DNA from: Hyphomicrobiales bacterium
GTDB lineage: Bacteria > Pseudomonadota > Alphaproteobacteria > Rhizobiales > Rhizobiaceae
Assembly: GCA_900466575.1 (NCBI GenBank)
Contig: UBMP01000008.1
Span: forward strand, 124,001-188,000
Reading direction: 5' to 3'
Length of the DNA stretch: 64,000 nt
Part shown: piece by piece, positions 10,783-19,330 of the stretch
Layout: every line of letters begins with the position of its first letter
Position numbering within the stretch: position 1 is the first letter of the stretch
Notes under the pieces: generated by a model
The model's database searches: none
Told to the model about the DNA's origin: nothing
What the model saw: only the letters and a program-made list of their open reading frames with translations
Program-made: the position numbers and the translations under genes

Positions 10783-11532
10783 TCAGCGTCCGGTCGCCAA
10801 GATCTTCCGTGCCTGCCCCGCCCAATCGTCCCGCAGTATCCGGCCTTCAAGACCGAGTTCCGCGTCGAGCGCAGCAAGCGCTGCTTCATTCATTTCGGCC
10901 AGCTGCGCGAATGTCACCACCCCGTGACCCGTCAGCACATTGGCCAGCTTCGGACCGATGCCCGAAATCCGCTTCAAGTCGTCACCGGTCGAAACCGGCG
11001 TCTTTTCAGCGGCGGCCTTTTCGGCCGATTTACGCGCCTTGGCAGTCTTGACCGCCTTGCGCGCCCGCTTCTCGATCGCCCCGTCGGCAGAAACCTTTGC
11101 CAACACACGTTCGTTCTGCACCACTTCGGCGACGACCGGCTCGGCGACCTCGGCTTCCGTTGCCTTTGCCATCATAGGCTCGGCAACCGGTTGAGCTTCA
11201 GCCACTTCGGCTTCGGCGACCGGCTGCGCTTGTGCCGCTTCCGCCTCGGCGGCCTGCGCATTCGCGCGGTCCGTCTGATCCTGCATTGCGTTGAGGAAGA
11301 GGCTTGCCCACTGCCCGGTCATCCGGATCCCGTAAGCTGTTGCCGCCGCCATCATGATCGCCGGATTGGCCATCAGCGGATTGAGCGCAACGCCCTCCTG
11401 CCTGTCACTATCCTTGGTCCACTCAGTCTTCATGAACGCCTCCATCGCCTCGTTCGTCGCGCGAACAAGATTCGCAACCGCATCATGCGGAGCGGACATG
11501 TCGTCACGATGATCCTTGCGCTGAGCGTTCAT
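10783..11532 (-). CDS. nuo-operon accessory protein with NuoE-type C-terminal domain
   Basis: A 249-residue protein of unknown function between nuoF (4 bases downstream of its stop-to-start gap) and nuoG. Residues 1-90 contain a mildly hydrophobic stretch around MANPAIMMAAATAYGIRM. Residues 90-180 are a low-complexity Ala/Glu/Lys-rich linker. Residues 184-243 form a compact domain starting DDLKRISGIGPKLANVL and ending GRILRDDWAGQA. A GxGP motif like that in helix-hairpin-helix folds is visible. The same domain ends NuoE in this window (residues 261-325). I infer a partner of complex I or its assembly, but the sequence proves no activity. Database entries of this kind carry vague names such as NADH-ubiquinone dehydrogenase. 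A second ATG at codon 12 is an alternative start. Confidence 0.8.
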   Translation of the reverse strand: MNAQRKDHRDDMSAPHDAVANLVRATNEAMEAFMKTEWTKDSDRQEGVALNPLMANPAIMMAAATAYGIRMTGQWASLFLNAMQDQTDRANAQAAEAEAAQAQPVAEAEVAEAQPVAEPMMAKATEAEVAEPVVAEVVQNERVLAKVSADGAIEKRARKAVKTAKARKSAEKAAAEKTPVSTGDDLKRISGIGPKLANVLTGHGVVTFAQLAEMNEAALAALDAELGLEGRILRDDWAGQARKILATGR

Positions 11533-11538
11533 GGAAGC

Positions 11539-12843
11539 TTACTCGGCAGCCTCCAGAACCGCGCCGTGCGCCATGGCGTTGGCCGTGTACTGGTCGATCC
11601 GCTTTTCGATTTCCGGACGGAAATTGCGGATCAGACCCTGGATCGGCCAGGCGGCAGCGTCGCCCAATGCACAGATCGTGTGACCCTCGATCTGCTTCGA
11701 GACCTCAAACAGCATGTCGATTTCGCGCTTCTGCGCGTTGCCCTTCACCATGCGCTCGAGAACGCGCATCATCCAGCCCGTGCCTTCGCGGCAGGGCGTG
11801 CACTGGCCGCAGCTCTCATGCTTGAAGAAGGCGGCGATGCGCCAGATGGCCTTGATGATGTCGGTGGACTTGTCCATGACGATCATGCCGCCGGTGCCGA
11901 AGGAGGATTTCACTTCGCGCATGCCGTCGAAGTCCATGATCGCTTCTTTCATGTCCTCGCCCTTGACGACGGGGCACGAAGCGCCACCCGGAATGACGGC
12001 CAGCAGGTTGTCCCAGCCGCCACGGATGCCGCCGCAATGCGTTTCGATGATCTCACGGAACGACAGGCCCATCGCTTCTTCGAAGGTGCAGGGCTTGTTG
12101 ACGTGGCCGGAGACCATGAACAGCTTGGTGCCGACATTGTTCGGACGGCCGATGGCCGAGAACCAGGAGGCGCCACGACGCAGGATGGTCGGGGCAACGG
12201 CGATGGACTCGACGTTGTTGACCGTGGTCGGGCAGCCATAGAGGCCCATGTTGGCCGGGAAAGGCGGCTTCAGGCGCGGCTGGCCCTTCTTGCCTTCCAG
12301 GCTTTCCAGAAGTGCCGTTTCTTCGCCGCAGATATAGGCGCCTGCGCCGTGGTGCAGGTAGACGTCGAAGTCCCAGCCATTCTTGTTGTTCTTGCCGAGC
12401 AGGCCGGCATCGTAGCACTCGTCCACGGCAGCCTGCAGCGCTTCACGCTCGCGCATGTATTCGCCGCGCAGGTAGATATAGGCCGTGTTGGCGCCCATTG
12501 CGAAACCGGCGATCACGCAGCCTTCGATCAGCGTATGCGGATCGTGGCGCATGATGTCACGGTCCTTGCAGGTGCCCGGCTCGGATTCGTCGGCATTGAC
12601 GACGAGGTAATGCGGGCGGCCGTCGCTCTGCTTGGGCATGAACGACCACTTGAGACCCGTCGGGAAGCCGGCACCGCCGCGTCCACGAAGACCGGAGGCC
12701 TTCATTTCGTCGATGATCCAGTCGCGGCCCTTTTCGATGATCTGCTTGGTGCCGTCCCAGTGGCCACGCGACATCGCGCCCTTCAGGGACTTGTCCTTCA
12801 TACCGTACAGGTTGGTGAAAATGCGATCTTCGTCCTTAAGCAT
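11539..12843 (-). CDS. nuoF: NADH-quinone oxidoreductase subunit F
   Basis: A 434-residue flavoprotein subunit that binds NADH and FMN and holds cluster N3, the electron entry point of complex I. Visible motifs are [16 protein letters not shown] (nucleotide/FMN region), [16 protein letters not shown], and the [4Fe-4S] motif [11 protein letters not shown] with a further cysteine in [11 protein letters not shown]. It lies 10 bases after nuoE. Length is normal for alphaproteobacteria. Confidence 0.97.
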   Translation of the reverse strand: MLKDEDRIFTNLYGMKDKSLKGAMSRGHWDGTKQIIEKGRDWIIDEMKASGLRGRGGAGFPTGLKWSFMPKQSDGRPHYLVVNADESEPGTCKDRDIMRHDPHTLIEGCVIAGFAMGANTAYIYLRGEYMREREALQAAVDECYDAGLLGKNNKNGWDFDVYLHHGAGAYICGEETALLESLEGKKGQPRLKPPFPANMGLYGCPTTVNNVESIAVAPTILRRGASWFSAIGRPNNVGTKLFMVSGHVNKPCTFEEAMGLSFREIIETHCGGIRGGWDNLLAVIPGGASCPVVKGEDMKEAIMDFDGMREVKSSFGTGGMIVMDKSTDIIKAIWRIAAFFKHESCGQCTPCREGTGWMMRVLERMVKGNAQKREIDMLFEVSKQIEGHTICALGDAAAWPIQGLIRNFRPEIEKRIDQYTANAMAHGAVLEAAE

Positions 12844-12853
12844 GTCTCACCTC

Positions 12854-13870
12854 TCAACGCGGCTTCTTGCCGAAAACGCGCACATATTCTTCTTCGCCGC
12901 CACGCGCCAGCGCATCGGCCTGCTTGATCCAGTCGTCGCGAAGGATGCGACCGCGGAATGCCAGGTAGCCATCGACCCAGGCGATTTCCTTCTCGGTCCA
13001 CTTGGCGATCTGGGCGAACGTATAGATCCCGAGATCATGAAGCTTGGCTTCCATCACCGGGCCGACGCCGGAGATCATCTTCAGATCGTCCAGGGTGGCA
13101 GGCTTCTCAACGGCAGCCGGACGGTTCGGATCGTCCAGCGACGGCTTGGCTTCAGCCTTGGCGGCTGGTGCTTCTGCAACAGGCGCTGCCGGAGCCGGTG
13201 TAGCCGCAGGAGCAGCCGCAGCCGGTACTTCGGCGCGGGCAGCAAACTTCGGCGCGGGGGTATCGGTCGTCAACGTGACGGGCGCGCCGGCGGGAGCCGA
13301 ATAGACGCGATCGATCTGCGGGCCGGGCGTGACGTCGCCGCCCTTGCCTGCCTCGAAGCGGTCGATGATGTATTCGAGCTGCGTCGGCGTCAGGTCCTCA
13401 TAGGTGTCCTTGAAGATGACAACCATCGGCGCGTTGACGCAGGCGCCCTGACATTCGACTTCTTCCCAGGACAGCGTTCCGCTCTCGTTGGTGTGAAGCG
13501 GGTCGTGATGGATCTTTTTCTTGCAGACCGCGATCAGGTCTTCCGACCCGCGCAGCATGCAGGGCGTTGTGCCACAGACCTGAACGTGAGCGCGCGTGCC
13601 AACCGGCTTGATCTGGAACTGCGTGTAGAAGGTCGCGACTTCAAGGACGCGAATGTAGGGCATTTCCAGCATGTCCGCGATCGTCTCGATCGCCGCACGC
13701 GTGACCCAACCATCCTGCTCCTGGGCGCGCATCAGCAGCGGAATCACCGCAGACTGCTGGCGGCCAGCAGGATACTTGTTGATCGTCTGGGCCGCCCAAG
13801 CCTTGTTGGCTTCGTTGAAGGCGAAGCTCTGCGGCTGGACATTGTCATCGGCTAGTCGTCGAACGGACAT
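12854..13870 (-). CDS. nuoE: NADH-quinone oxidoreductase subunit E with C-terminal extension
   Basis: A 338-residue subunit of the NADH dehydrogenase module. Residues 1-170 are the thioredoxin-like [2Fe-2S] domain, with ligand cysteines at 99, 104, 140 and 144 (VCGTTPC and ECQGAC). Residues 190-255 are an Ala/Pro-rich linker. Residues 261-325 form an extra domain (DDLKMISGVGP to GRILRDDWIKQA) that is not part of E. coli NuoE. It recurs as the C-terminus of the protein encoded between nuoF and nuoG. The protein is about twice the length of E. coli NuoE (166 aa). I recall such extensions in rhizobial NuoE; their role is unknown to me. Confidence 0.95.
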   Translation of the reverse strand: MSVRRLADDNVQPQSFAFNEANKAWAAQTINKYPAGRQQSAVIPLLMRAQEQDGWVTRAAIETIADMLEMPYIRVLEVATFYTQFQIKPVGTRAHVQVCGTTPCMLRGSEDLIAVCKKKIHHDPLHTNESGTLSWEEVECQGACVNAPMVVIFKDTYEDLTPTQLEYIIDRFEAGKGGDVTPGPQIDRVYSAPAGAPVTLTTDTPAPKFAARAEVPAAAAPAATPAPAAPVAEAPAAKAEAKPSLDDPNRPAAVEKPATLDDLKMISGVGPVMEAKLHDLGIYTFAQIAKWTEKEIAWVDGYLAFRGRILRDDWIKQADALARGGEEEYVRVFGKKPR

Positions 13871-13886
13871 TCTCTTTCACGCCTTG

Positions 13887-14144
13887 TCAGTTGATGGCAC
13901 CGCATTTGGTATTCGTGACGGACACGAATTCGCAAGCGTAGGCCGACTGGTCTTTCTGCATAAATATCACGAACTTGCCGCCGTTGGGCACGGCAGCCTT
14001 TATCTCGTAGCCCTGAGCCAGCAGCTCCTTCATTGTCGAGGTGGAGGCAGTGGCATTGCTACCCGAAGTGCCTCCGACCGTCGCGGCAAGAGCCGCGGAC
14101 GACAGGAAGGTGATGCTAGCTGCAAGAGCGAACCGAGACATCAT
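13887..14144 (-). CDS. Small exported protein encoded between nuoD and nuoE
   Basis: An 85-residue protein of unknown function. The N-terminus ([20 protein letters not shown]) is a clear Sec signal peptide with a predicted cleavage after ALA at about residue 20. The mature part is about 65 residues, polar, with a Ser/Thr/Gly-rich start, and two cysteines near the end (YACEF, TKCGA) that could form a disulfide. The frame opens with ATGATG overlapping the nuoD stop, so translation is probably coupled to nuoD; either ATG may be used. A periplasmic product in a complex I operon is odd, since the peripheral arm faces the cytoplasm. Confidence 0.8.
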   Translation of the reverse strand: MMSRFALAASITFLSSAALAATVGGTSGSNATASTSTMKELLAQGYEIKAAVPNGGKFVIFMQKDQSAYACEFVSVTNTKCGAIN

Positions 14145-15340
14145 CTATCGACCTCACCGAACACGATGTCGAGCGAGCCAAGGATTGCCGTCACGTCGGC
14201 CAGCATGTGGCCGGAGCTCAGGAAATCCATCGACTGAAGATGCACGAAGCCTGGCGCGCGGATCTTGCAGCGATACGGCTTGTTGGAGCCGTCGGAAACC
14301 AGATAGACGCCGAACTCGCCCTTGGGCGCTTCGACTGCCGCATAAACCTCACCCGCCGGAACATGGAAGCCTTCGGTGTAGAGCTTGAAATGGTGGATCA
14401 GCGCTTCCATCGAACGCTTCATCTCGCCACGCTTCGGCGGAACGACCTTGCCGTCGAGCGACGAAACCGGACCGACCTTCTCACTCCCGAGCAGGCGTTC
14501 GCAGCACTGCTTCATGATCCGGACAGCCTGGCGCATTTCGATCATGCGGATCAGGTAACGGTCGTAGCAGTCGCCGTTCTTGCCGATCGGAATATCGAAG
14601 TCGAGTTCCGAATAGCACTCATAGGGCTGCGAACGGCGCAGGTCCCAGGCAGCGCCCGAACCACGAACCATCACGCCCGAGAAACCCCACTTCCAGGCAT
14701 CTTCCAGCGAGACGACGCCGATATCGACGTTACGCTGCTTGAAAATGCGGTTGCCCGTCAGCAGACCTTCAATGTCATCGAGAACCTTGATGAACGGATC
14801 GCACCAGGCGGCAATGTCTTCCACCAGCTTGTGCGGAATATCCTGATGGATACCGCCCGGACGGAAATAGGCTGCGTGCATGCGCGCGCCGCAGGCACGC
14901 TCATAGAAGACCATGAGCTTTTCACGCTCTTCGAAGCCCCAGACCGGGGGCGTCATCGCGCCGACGTCCATGGCCTGCGTCGTGACGTTCATGATGTGCG
15001 ACAGGATGCGGCCGATTTCCGAGAACAGCACGCGGATCAGCTGACCGCGCTTCGGAACCTCAATGCCGAGAAGCTTCTCGATAGCGAGGCAGTAGGCGTG
15101 TTCCTGGTTCATCGGCGCGACGTAGTCGAGGCGATCGAAATAAGGAACGGCCTGGAGATAGGTCTTGGCTTCGATCAGCTTTTCGGTACCGCGATGCAGC
15201 AGGCCGATATGCGGGTCTGCACGCTCAACGATTTCACCGTCAAGTTCGAGCACCAGACGGAGCACGCCGTGCGCCGACGGATGCTCGGGGCCGAAATTGA
15301 TCGTGAAGTTGCGGACGGAATGTTCTTTCGTCATGGTCAT
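14141..15340 (-). CDS. nuoD: NADH-quinone oxidoreductase subunit D
   Basis: A 399-residue (397 from the second ATG) 49-kDa-type subunit of complex I that forms the quinone-reduction cavity with NuoB. Family hallmarks are [21 protein letters not shown] at the N-terminus (quoted in part: [14 protein letters not shown]), [14 protein letters not shown], and the C-terminal [13 protein letters not shown]. Two ATGs (codons 1 and 3) each have a reasonable purine-rich upstream site. The gene starts 12 bases after nuoC and its stop overlaps the start of the small exported protein. Confidence 0.97.
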   Translation of the reverse strand: MTMTKEHSVRNFTINFGPEHPSAHGVLRLVLELDGEIVERADPHIGLLHRGTEKLIEAKTYLQAVPYFDRLDYVAPMNQEHAYCLAIEKLLGIEVPKRGQLIRVLFSEIGRILSHIMNVTTQAMDVGAMTPPVWGFEEREKLMVFYERACGARMHAAYFRPGGIHQDIPHKLVEDIAAWCDPFIKVLDDIEGLLTGNRIFKQRNVDIGVVSLEDAWKWGFSGVMVRGSGAAWDLRRSQPYECYSELDFDIPIGKNGDCYDRYLIRMIEMRQAVRIMKQCCERLLGSEKVGPVSSLDGKVVPPKRGEMKRSMEALIHHFKLYTEGFHVPAGEVYAAVEAPKGEFGVYLVSDGSNKPYRCKIRAPGFVHLQSMDFLSSGHMLADVTAILGSLDIVFGEVDR

Positions 15341-15352
15341 GTCTTCCGCCCC

Positions 15353-15955
15353 TTACTTCGCTGCCTTCTCATCGCCCGGCAGCACGTAGTCCGTGCCTTC
15401 CCAAGGCGAGAGGAAGTCGAAATTGCGGAACTCCTGGCGCAGTTGAACGGGTTCGTAAACGACCCGCTTGGCCTCGTCATCGTAGCGCACTTCGACATAG
15501 CCGGTCATCGGGAAGTCCTTGCGCAGCGGATAACCCTCAAAGCCGTAGTCAGTCAGGATGCGGCGCAGATCGGGATGACCGGAGAACAGGATGCCGTACA
15601 TGTCATAGGCTTCGCGCTCAAACCAGTTCGCACCCGGATAAATGTCGCAGGCTGTCGGCACCGGCTTGTCTTCGCTCGTCGGAACCTTGATGCGGATGCG
15701 CAGGTTCTTGGAGGGCGAAAGCAGATGGTAGACCACCTCGAAACGCTCTTCGCGCCCCGGATAGTCGACGCCGCAGATATCCGTCAGGTTCAAGAAACGA
15801 CAGGCGGAATCATCGTGCAGGAAGCGCAGAACCTCAATGAGGCTCTCCGGCGCTACCGTGATATTCAACTCGCCATAGGCCACTTCCGACGCAAGAACCA
15901 GCGAACCCTTCTGTTCGCCGATCCGGACCGAAAGCTCGTTCAGTGCTTCGCTCAT
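15353..15955 (-). CDS. nuoC: NADH-quinone oxidoreductase subunit C
   Basis: A 200-residue 30-kDa-type subunit of the peripheral arm of complex I. The family signature [21 protein letters not shown] and the later [20 protein letters not shown] with [21 protein letters not shown] are present (only fragments quoted). NuoC and NuoD are separate here, unlike the fused NuoCD of E. coli. It lies 17 bases after nuoB. Confidence 0.96.
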   Translation of the reverse strand: MSEALNELSVRIGEQKGSLVLASEVAYGELNITVAPESLIEVLRFLHDDSACRFLNLTDICGVDYPGREERFEVVYHLLSPSKNLRIRIKVPTSEDKPVPTACDIYPGANWFEREAYDMYGILFSGHPDLRRILTDYGFEGYPLRKDFPMTGYVEVRYDDEAKRVVYEPVQLRQEFRNFDFLSPWEGTDYVLPGDEKAAK

Positions 15956-15972
15956 TGCTTAACCCTTCAGCC

Positions 15973-16557
15973 TTAGCGCTCGATCGTTCCGGTGCGCCGG
16001 ATCTTCTTCTGAAGAAGCAGCACGCCGTAGAGCAGAGCCTCGGCCGTGGGGGGACAGCCCGGAACATAGACATCAACCGGAACGACGCGGTCACAGCCGC
16101 GGACGACCGAGTAAGAATAATGATAGTAGCCGCCGCCGTTGGCACAGGAACCCATCGAAATGACGTATCGCGGCTCGGGCATCTGGTCGTAGACCTTGCG
16201 GAGCGCGGGCGCCATCTTGTTGGTCAGCGTGCCGGCAACGATCATCACGTCCGACTGGCGCGGTGACGCGCGCGGAGCAACACCGAAGCGCTCCATGTCA
16301 TAACGCGGGCCGGAAGCCTGCATCAGACCTTCCACAGCGCAGCAGGCCAGGCCGAACTGCATCCACATCAGGGAACCCGTGCGGGCCCAGGTGATCAGCT
16401 CATCCGTTGCGGTGACGAGGAAGCCCTTGTCGGCCAGCTCGTTATTGATCTCGCCGAAAAACTTGTCGTTCGCGCCAACCGGCTTGCCGGTCGAAGGATC
16501 GATGATCCCCTTAGGCTGCGGGGCGACGAGCGTGGTGTTGCCGGATGTCACTCCCAT
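15973..16557 (-). CDS. nuoB: NADH-quinone oxidoreductase subunit B
   Basis: A 194-residue PSST-type subunit carrying cluster N2 next to the quinone site. The ligand cysteines appear in [18 protein letters not shown] and VPGCPPT. The start chosen is the ATG giving MGVTSGN, which overlaps the end of nuoA by 10 bases; a frame extension of seven codons upstream is possible. The segment after the double cysteine reads [11 protein letters not shown], whereas many bacterial and mitochondrial homologues have a methionine-rich MMQM-like stretch there. I recall the same variant in other Rhizobiaceae, so it is probably lineage-typical. Confidence 0.96.
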   Translation of the reverse strand: MGVTSGNTTLVAPQPKGIIDPSTGKPVGANDKFFGEINNELADKGFLVTATDELITWARTGSLMWMQFGLACCAVEGLMQASGPRYDMERFGVAPRASPRQSDVMIVAGTLTNKMAPALRKVYDQMPEPRYVISMGSCANGGGYYHYSYSVVRGCDRVVPVDVYVPGCPPTAEALLYGVLLLQKKIRRTGTIER

Positions 16558-16913
16558 TCGAGTGCTCCCTTCTTCCATTCATAAATGAAGCCGATCGTCA
16601 GCACGCCCAGGAAAACCATCATGGACCAGAAACCGACCCAGCCGATGCTGCTGAATGATACGGCCCACGGAAACAGGAAGGCGACTTCCAGGTCGAAGAT
16701 GATGAACAGGATCGACACGAGATAGAATCGGATGTCGAACTTCATGCGCGCGTCGTCGAAGGCATTGAAGCCGCACTCAAACGACGAAAGCTTTTCCGAA
16801 TCAGGCGCCTTGAACGCAAGTGCGAAAGGCGCGATCAGCAGCGAGATGCCGATAATCAGCGACACGCCGATAAAGATCGCGATCGGGAGATAGGAACTGA
16901 GGAGATCTGTCAT
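16548..16913 (-). CDS. nuoA: NADH-quinone oxidoreductase subunit A
   Basis: A 121-residue three-helix membrane subunit and the first gene of the complex I operon. The conserved loop [20 protein letters not shown] with the family cysteine and acidic residues is visible (in part: [14 protein letters not shown]), followed by [20 protein letters not shown]. The ATG giving [10 protein letters not shown] is chosen; the frame extends 8 codons upstream without family similarity. Its end overlaps nuoB. The operon promoter should lie in the 430-base gap upstream. Confidence 0.96.
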   Translation of the reverse strand: MTDLLSSYLPIAIFIGVSLIIGISLLIAPFALAFKAPDSEKLSSFECGFNAFDDARMKFDIRFYLVSILFIIFDLEVAFLFPWAVSFSSIGWVGFWSMMVFLGVLTIGFIYEWKKGALEWE

Positions 16914-17343
16914 TCTGTCCGTCCTTAGCCTGTCCATCAGGTGCGGTCGCGTCGGGCGCGCCGGGCAATTGCCGACAGGGCGTAGGTCTTCGTTGCAACG
17001 TCTTCGTGACTAGCGCAGCCCGTCCTGCGGCGCAAGCGATTTGAACCGCAAAACAACGATTAACATCACCAACTTTATCAATTCACGACACAGATGCCGC
17101 AGCACGGTTTCGCACCGCAATATGATGGTGATCAATTTGAGAGAATTGTTCGATCAGCGTCGCAGTGGCGATACATTTCCACATCCAGCGCGTTGCTAAA
17201 AACACGGGAGCGTCCCCGCCCACGACCTGCATTCACGTGAGTCGCAAGATCCGCGGCGTACCACAGCCTGCGCGTCGCCAAAGACGATAGAAGCTCAAGA
17301 TAAACTTGAGCTTTACGTCACATCTATCTGTTAAGAAAGAGAA
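16914..17343. other. Intergenic region upstream of nuoA
   Basis: This gap of 430 bases separates nuoA from the tRNA-Asp gene; both are on the minus strand. The nuo promoter must lie here or be read through from the tRNA. The stretch around 17040-17160 is AT-richer than its surroundings. I could not pick a convincing -35/-10 pair. The only clear structure is the hairpin at 17291-17313. No open frame here looks coding. Confidence 0.6.
17291..17313 (-). terminator. Hairpin 3' of tRNA-Asp, probable terminator
   Basis: AAGCTCAAG (17291-17299) and CTTGAGCTT (17305-17313) form a perfect 9-bp stem with a 5-base loop, about 30 bases downstream of the tRNA-Asp 3' end. On the minus strand it is followed by the moderately T-rich CTATCGTCTTT. 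It probably ends the tRNA transcript, which would make the nuo promoter lie between here and nuoA. Confidence 0.55.
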
Positions 17344-17420
17344 TGGCGCGAGTGACGGGGCTCGAACCCGCGACCTCCGGCGTGACAGGCCGGCACTCTA
17401 ACCGACTGAGCTACACCCGC
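17344..17420 (-). tRNA. tRNA-Asp (anticodon GTC)
   Basis: A 77-base cloverleaf including an encoded CCA. The acceptor stem pairs GCGGGTG with CACTCGC (one G:T wobble), and the D arm contains TAGCTCAGTCGG. The anticodon loop reads CTGTCAC within a CCGGC/GCCGG stem, giving GTC, and the T arm has GGTTCGAGCC. It is transcribed leftward, away from tRNA-Val. Confidence 0.97.
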
Positions 17421-17638
17421 GCATTTCCCGAACCGCGTCGCCGCTTCGTTCGGTGAGCGGGTGTCTAAGGGGTAGAGGGGTGAGTGTCAAGCGGATTTCA
17501 AAACAAAAAATCACGCGGGCGACAATTTTTTGACAGAGGCTTTGGATGCACGCGCGTCGCTAAAAAAAATGCGAAAAATGCCCCTCGCCCTCTTGCGGAT
17601 CACGGTCTTTGCGAATAGATCACCCCCACCAACGCGGC

Positions 17639-17714
17639 GGGCGATTAGCTCAGTTGGTAGAGCGCCTCGTTTACACCGAGGATGTCGGGAGTTCGAGTCT
17701 CTCATCGCCCACCA
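17639..17714 (+). tRNA. tRNA-Val (anticodon TAC)
   Basis: A 76-base cloverleaf with encoded CCA. The acceptor stem is GGGCGAT/ATCGCCC, the D arm has TAGCTCAGTTGG, and the anticodon loop TTTACAC inside CCTCG/CGAGG gives TAC. The T arm is GGAGTTCGAGTCTC. It diverges from tRNA-Asp across 218 bases that show no coding frame. I saw no duplicated 3'-end fragment nearby, so there is no sign of an integrated element at this tRNA. Confidence 0.97.
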
Positions 17715-17793
17715 TTCTTTCCCAAATTAGATGAAAAATGCTTCGTAACGCGCTGGTCGCGTTTATGTCTCCGGTTTTTTGCTTCGCTGGAAG

Positions 17794-18366
17794 TCAGCTC
17801 TTCACGACTGTGACGATCAGCATGACGGAAATGGCTGCGAGCCAGACAGAAGCGATCCGTTCCACCATTTGGGTTCTCTTTCCCGGTTTGCCGCCACTGA
17901 GCAAATTGCCGGCGCTGCCCCAGACAAGCGCGACAGCAATGACCAGAGCACAAAAGGCGGAGAGACGTGGCGCGAATGCGGGATCGTTCATGGGCGGCAG
18001 CAGGATGAAGCTGACGACGAGCGCTTTGGGGTTCAGCGTCGTGGTCAGATAGACCCGCCCCGCGCTCACCGTTCCCATGCCATCCGTCTCCTGCGCCCTG
18101 CTCCAGAGCTTGATGGCGAGAAACATGACCCAGACGGCGGCGGCGAATTTCAGAATCAGGGCAGCAACGGGAAATTCCGCGAAGAATCGCGAGCCGAGCA
18201 GCGTGAGCGGCAGAATCGCGGTGAGGTATCCGACAAGTTCGGCTGGAATCAGTCGCGCGGCCCTCGCAAGGCCGCTCTGGCTTCCCGCGACAGCCATCAG
18301 CGTGTTCGTAGGCCCGGGGGCAAGCAGAAGCGCCAGAACCGCTGTGATGAATGCCGGAAGGGTCAT
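17794..18366 (-). CDS. LysE/RhtB-family amino acid exporter
   Basis: A 190-residue inner-membrane protein with about six hydrophobic segments, of the LysE/RhtB family that exports amino acids or related metabolites. The N-terminal family motif is visible as LALLLAPGPTNTLMAVAGSQ, and a TTTLNPKALVVSF segment matches the family mid-region. The frame is open for 70 more codons, but that part overlaps the neighbouring gene and is not hydrophobic; MTLPAFITAV is the natural start. It is slightly shorter than the usual 200-210 residues. Substrate is unknown. It is convergent with tRNA-Val. Confidence 0.85.
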   Translation of the reverse strand: MTLPAFITAVLALLLAPGPTNTLMAVAGSQSGLARAARLIPAELVGYLTAILPLTLLGSRFFAEFPVAALILKFAAAVWVMFLAIKLWSRAQETDGMGTVSAGRVYLTTTLNPKALVVSFILLPPMNDPAFAPRLSAFCALVIAVALVWGSAGNLLSGGKPGKRTQMVERIASVWLAAISVMLIVTVVKS

Positions 18367-18454
18367 GTCGCGCGATTCCCCGATGTGTCCGCAACGCGTT
18401 TGCAGTTCCGCAGATAGGCCCGAGCCGATCGCTTGGGCTTTGACCTTCATCAAC

Positions 18455-18754
18455 TCAGTGTTCGTCGGAGAGCATTTCCTGAGATTTTCGATTTCGGCTG
18501 CGACGAATAATCTCGATGGCTGTCCCGAGGACGAATCCGAAGAACAAGCCGCCCAAATCATAGCCATTACCGGCAAAGCCGATACGGGAGCCCAAAAGGT
18601 GAATCACGGCAATCGCAATGAAGGCGCCGATGAAGCCCGTGCGCAGGAAGACGAGCGTTGAGATAGTCCGCGAGATCACGAGAGACCGCGAGTGATTACG
18701 TTCTCCGGCCTTGGGCTCGTGAACGCCATAAAACTCTTCGGGCGGCATGGACAT
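18455..18754 (-). CDS. Small membrane protein, function unknown
   Basis: A 99-residue protein with a polar N-terminal third and a hydrophobic core from about residue 33 to 82 (TLVFLRTGFIGAFIAIAVIH, then GGLFFGFVLGTAIEII), suggesting two membrane helices, and a charged C-terminal tail (RRSRNRKSQEMLSDEH). I recognise no family. A second in-frame ATG at codon 3 is equally possible as start. It lies 88 bases upstream of the LysE gene on the same strand and may share its transcript. Confidence 0.65.
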   Translation of the reverse strand: MSMPPEEFYGVHEPKAGERNHSRSLVISRTISTLVFLRTGFIGAFIAIAVIHLLGSRIGFAGNGYDLGGLFFGFVLGTAIEIIRRSRNRKSQEMLSDEH

Positions 18755-18906
18755 CGGCTATCCTTCAGCAATCCAGGACTTGCGGTTCTGCGGACGACAT
18801 TTTGCCGTATCCGGCCAGCCTATGGCAAGCGCGCGACACTTCAAATGCCCGGGGGCTTTGGCTAAGGTTGGATCACGTCAGAAGAATCAACACAGAGGAA
18901 GGCGAC

Positions 18907-19143
18907 ATGCGCTGCATTTTCACACAGGTTCGCTGCAGGCCCGGCCAGACCTACGAAGTTGCCAACAAGATCTACGAGAAGGAAGTCGTCTCCGAGCTCT
19001 ATTCGACGAGCGGCGATTACGATCTCATCGCAAAAATCTATGTCCCGGATGGGCAGGATATCGGCCGCTATGTCAACGATATCTTCGTCGACATTCCTGA
19101 TGTCGAGCGGACGCTGACTACGATTACGTTCCACGCCTTCTAA
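18907..19143 (+). CDS. Stand-alone Lrp/AsnC ligand-binding (RAM) domain protein
   Basis: A 78-residue protein (MRCIFTQVRCRPGQTYEVA) corresponding to the C-terminal ligand-binding domain of Lrp/AsnC regulators without the helix-turn-helix. The GxYDLIAKIYV strand (SGDYDLIAKIYVPDGQD) is typical of the fold. Such domains assemble into oligomers that bind amino acids; what this one regulates is unknown. The open frame extends 35 codons upstream, but AGAGGAAGG sits just before the chosen ATG and the family start fits. A UUCG-loop terminator follows closely, so it is a one-gene unit. Confidence 0.88.
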   Translation: MRCIFTQVRCRPGQTYEVANKIYEKEVVSELYSTSGDYDLIAKIYVPDGQDIGRYVNDIFVDIPDVERTLTTITFHAF

Positions 19144-19164
19144 GGCGGGCAATAATCGATCGTG

Positions 19165-19186
19165 AACGGGGGCTTCGGCCCCCGTT
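19165..19186 (+). terminator. Intrinsic terminator after the RAM-domain gene
   Basis: AACGGGGGC (19165-19173) pairs perfectly with GCCCCCGTT (19178-19186) around a TTCG tetraloop and is followed by TTCGTTTC. It starts about 20 bases after the stop codon. Confidence 0.88.
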
Positions 19187-19330
19187 TTCGTTTCTCGTAT
19201 CCCAAAGGTGAGCTGGACGATCCCGCAGATTTCGCCCTCTCCCTCCAGCAAGCGGGCTCCCCCTTTCTGGTTTCTTTTTGGAACACGACCAACGCGGTGG
19301 TGTTCGAAAGCCGAAACCGAGGAGGCGAAG

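Noticed and set aside
8781-11051. A 756-codon plus-strand open frame opposite nuoG
   Set aside because: It is a high-GC antisense shadow: it overlaps the whole of nuoG, has no family similarity, and has the Arg/His/Asp/Val-rich make-up typical of reverse-frame translation.
17344-17714. A tRNA-linked integration site
   Set aside because: Both tRNA genes are intact and I saw no integrase and no repeated 3'-end segment. The neighbouring genes look native.
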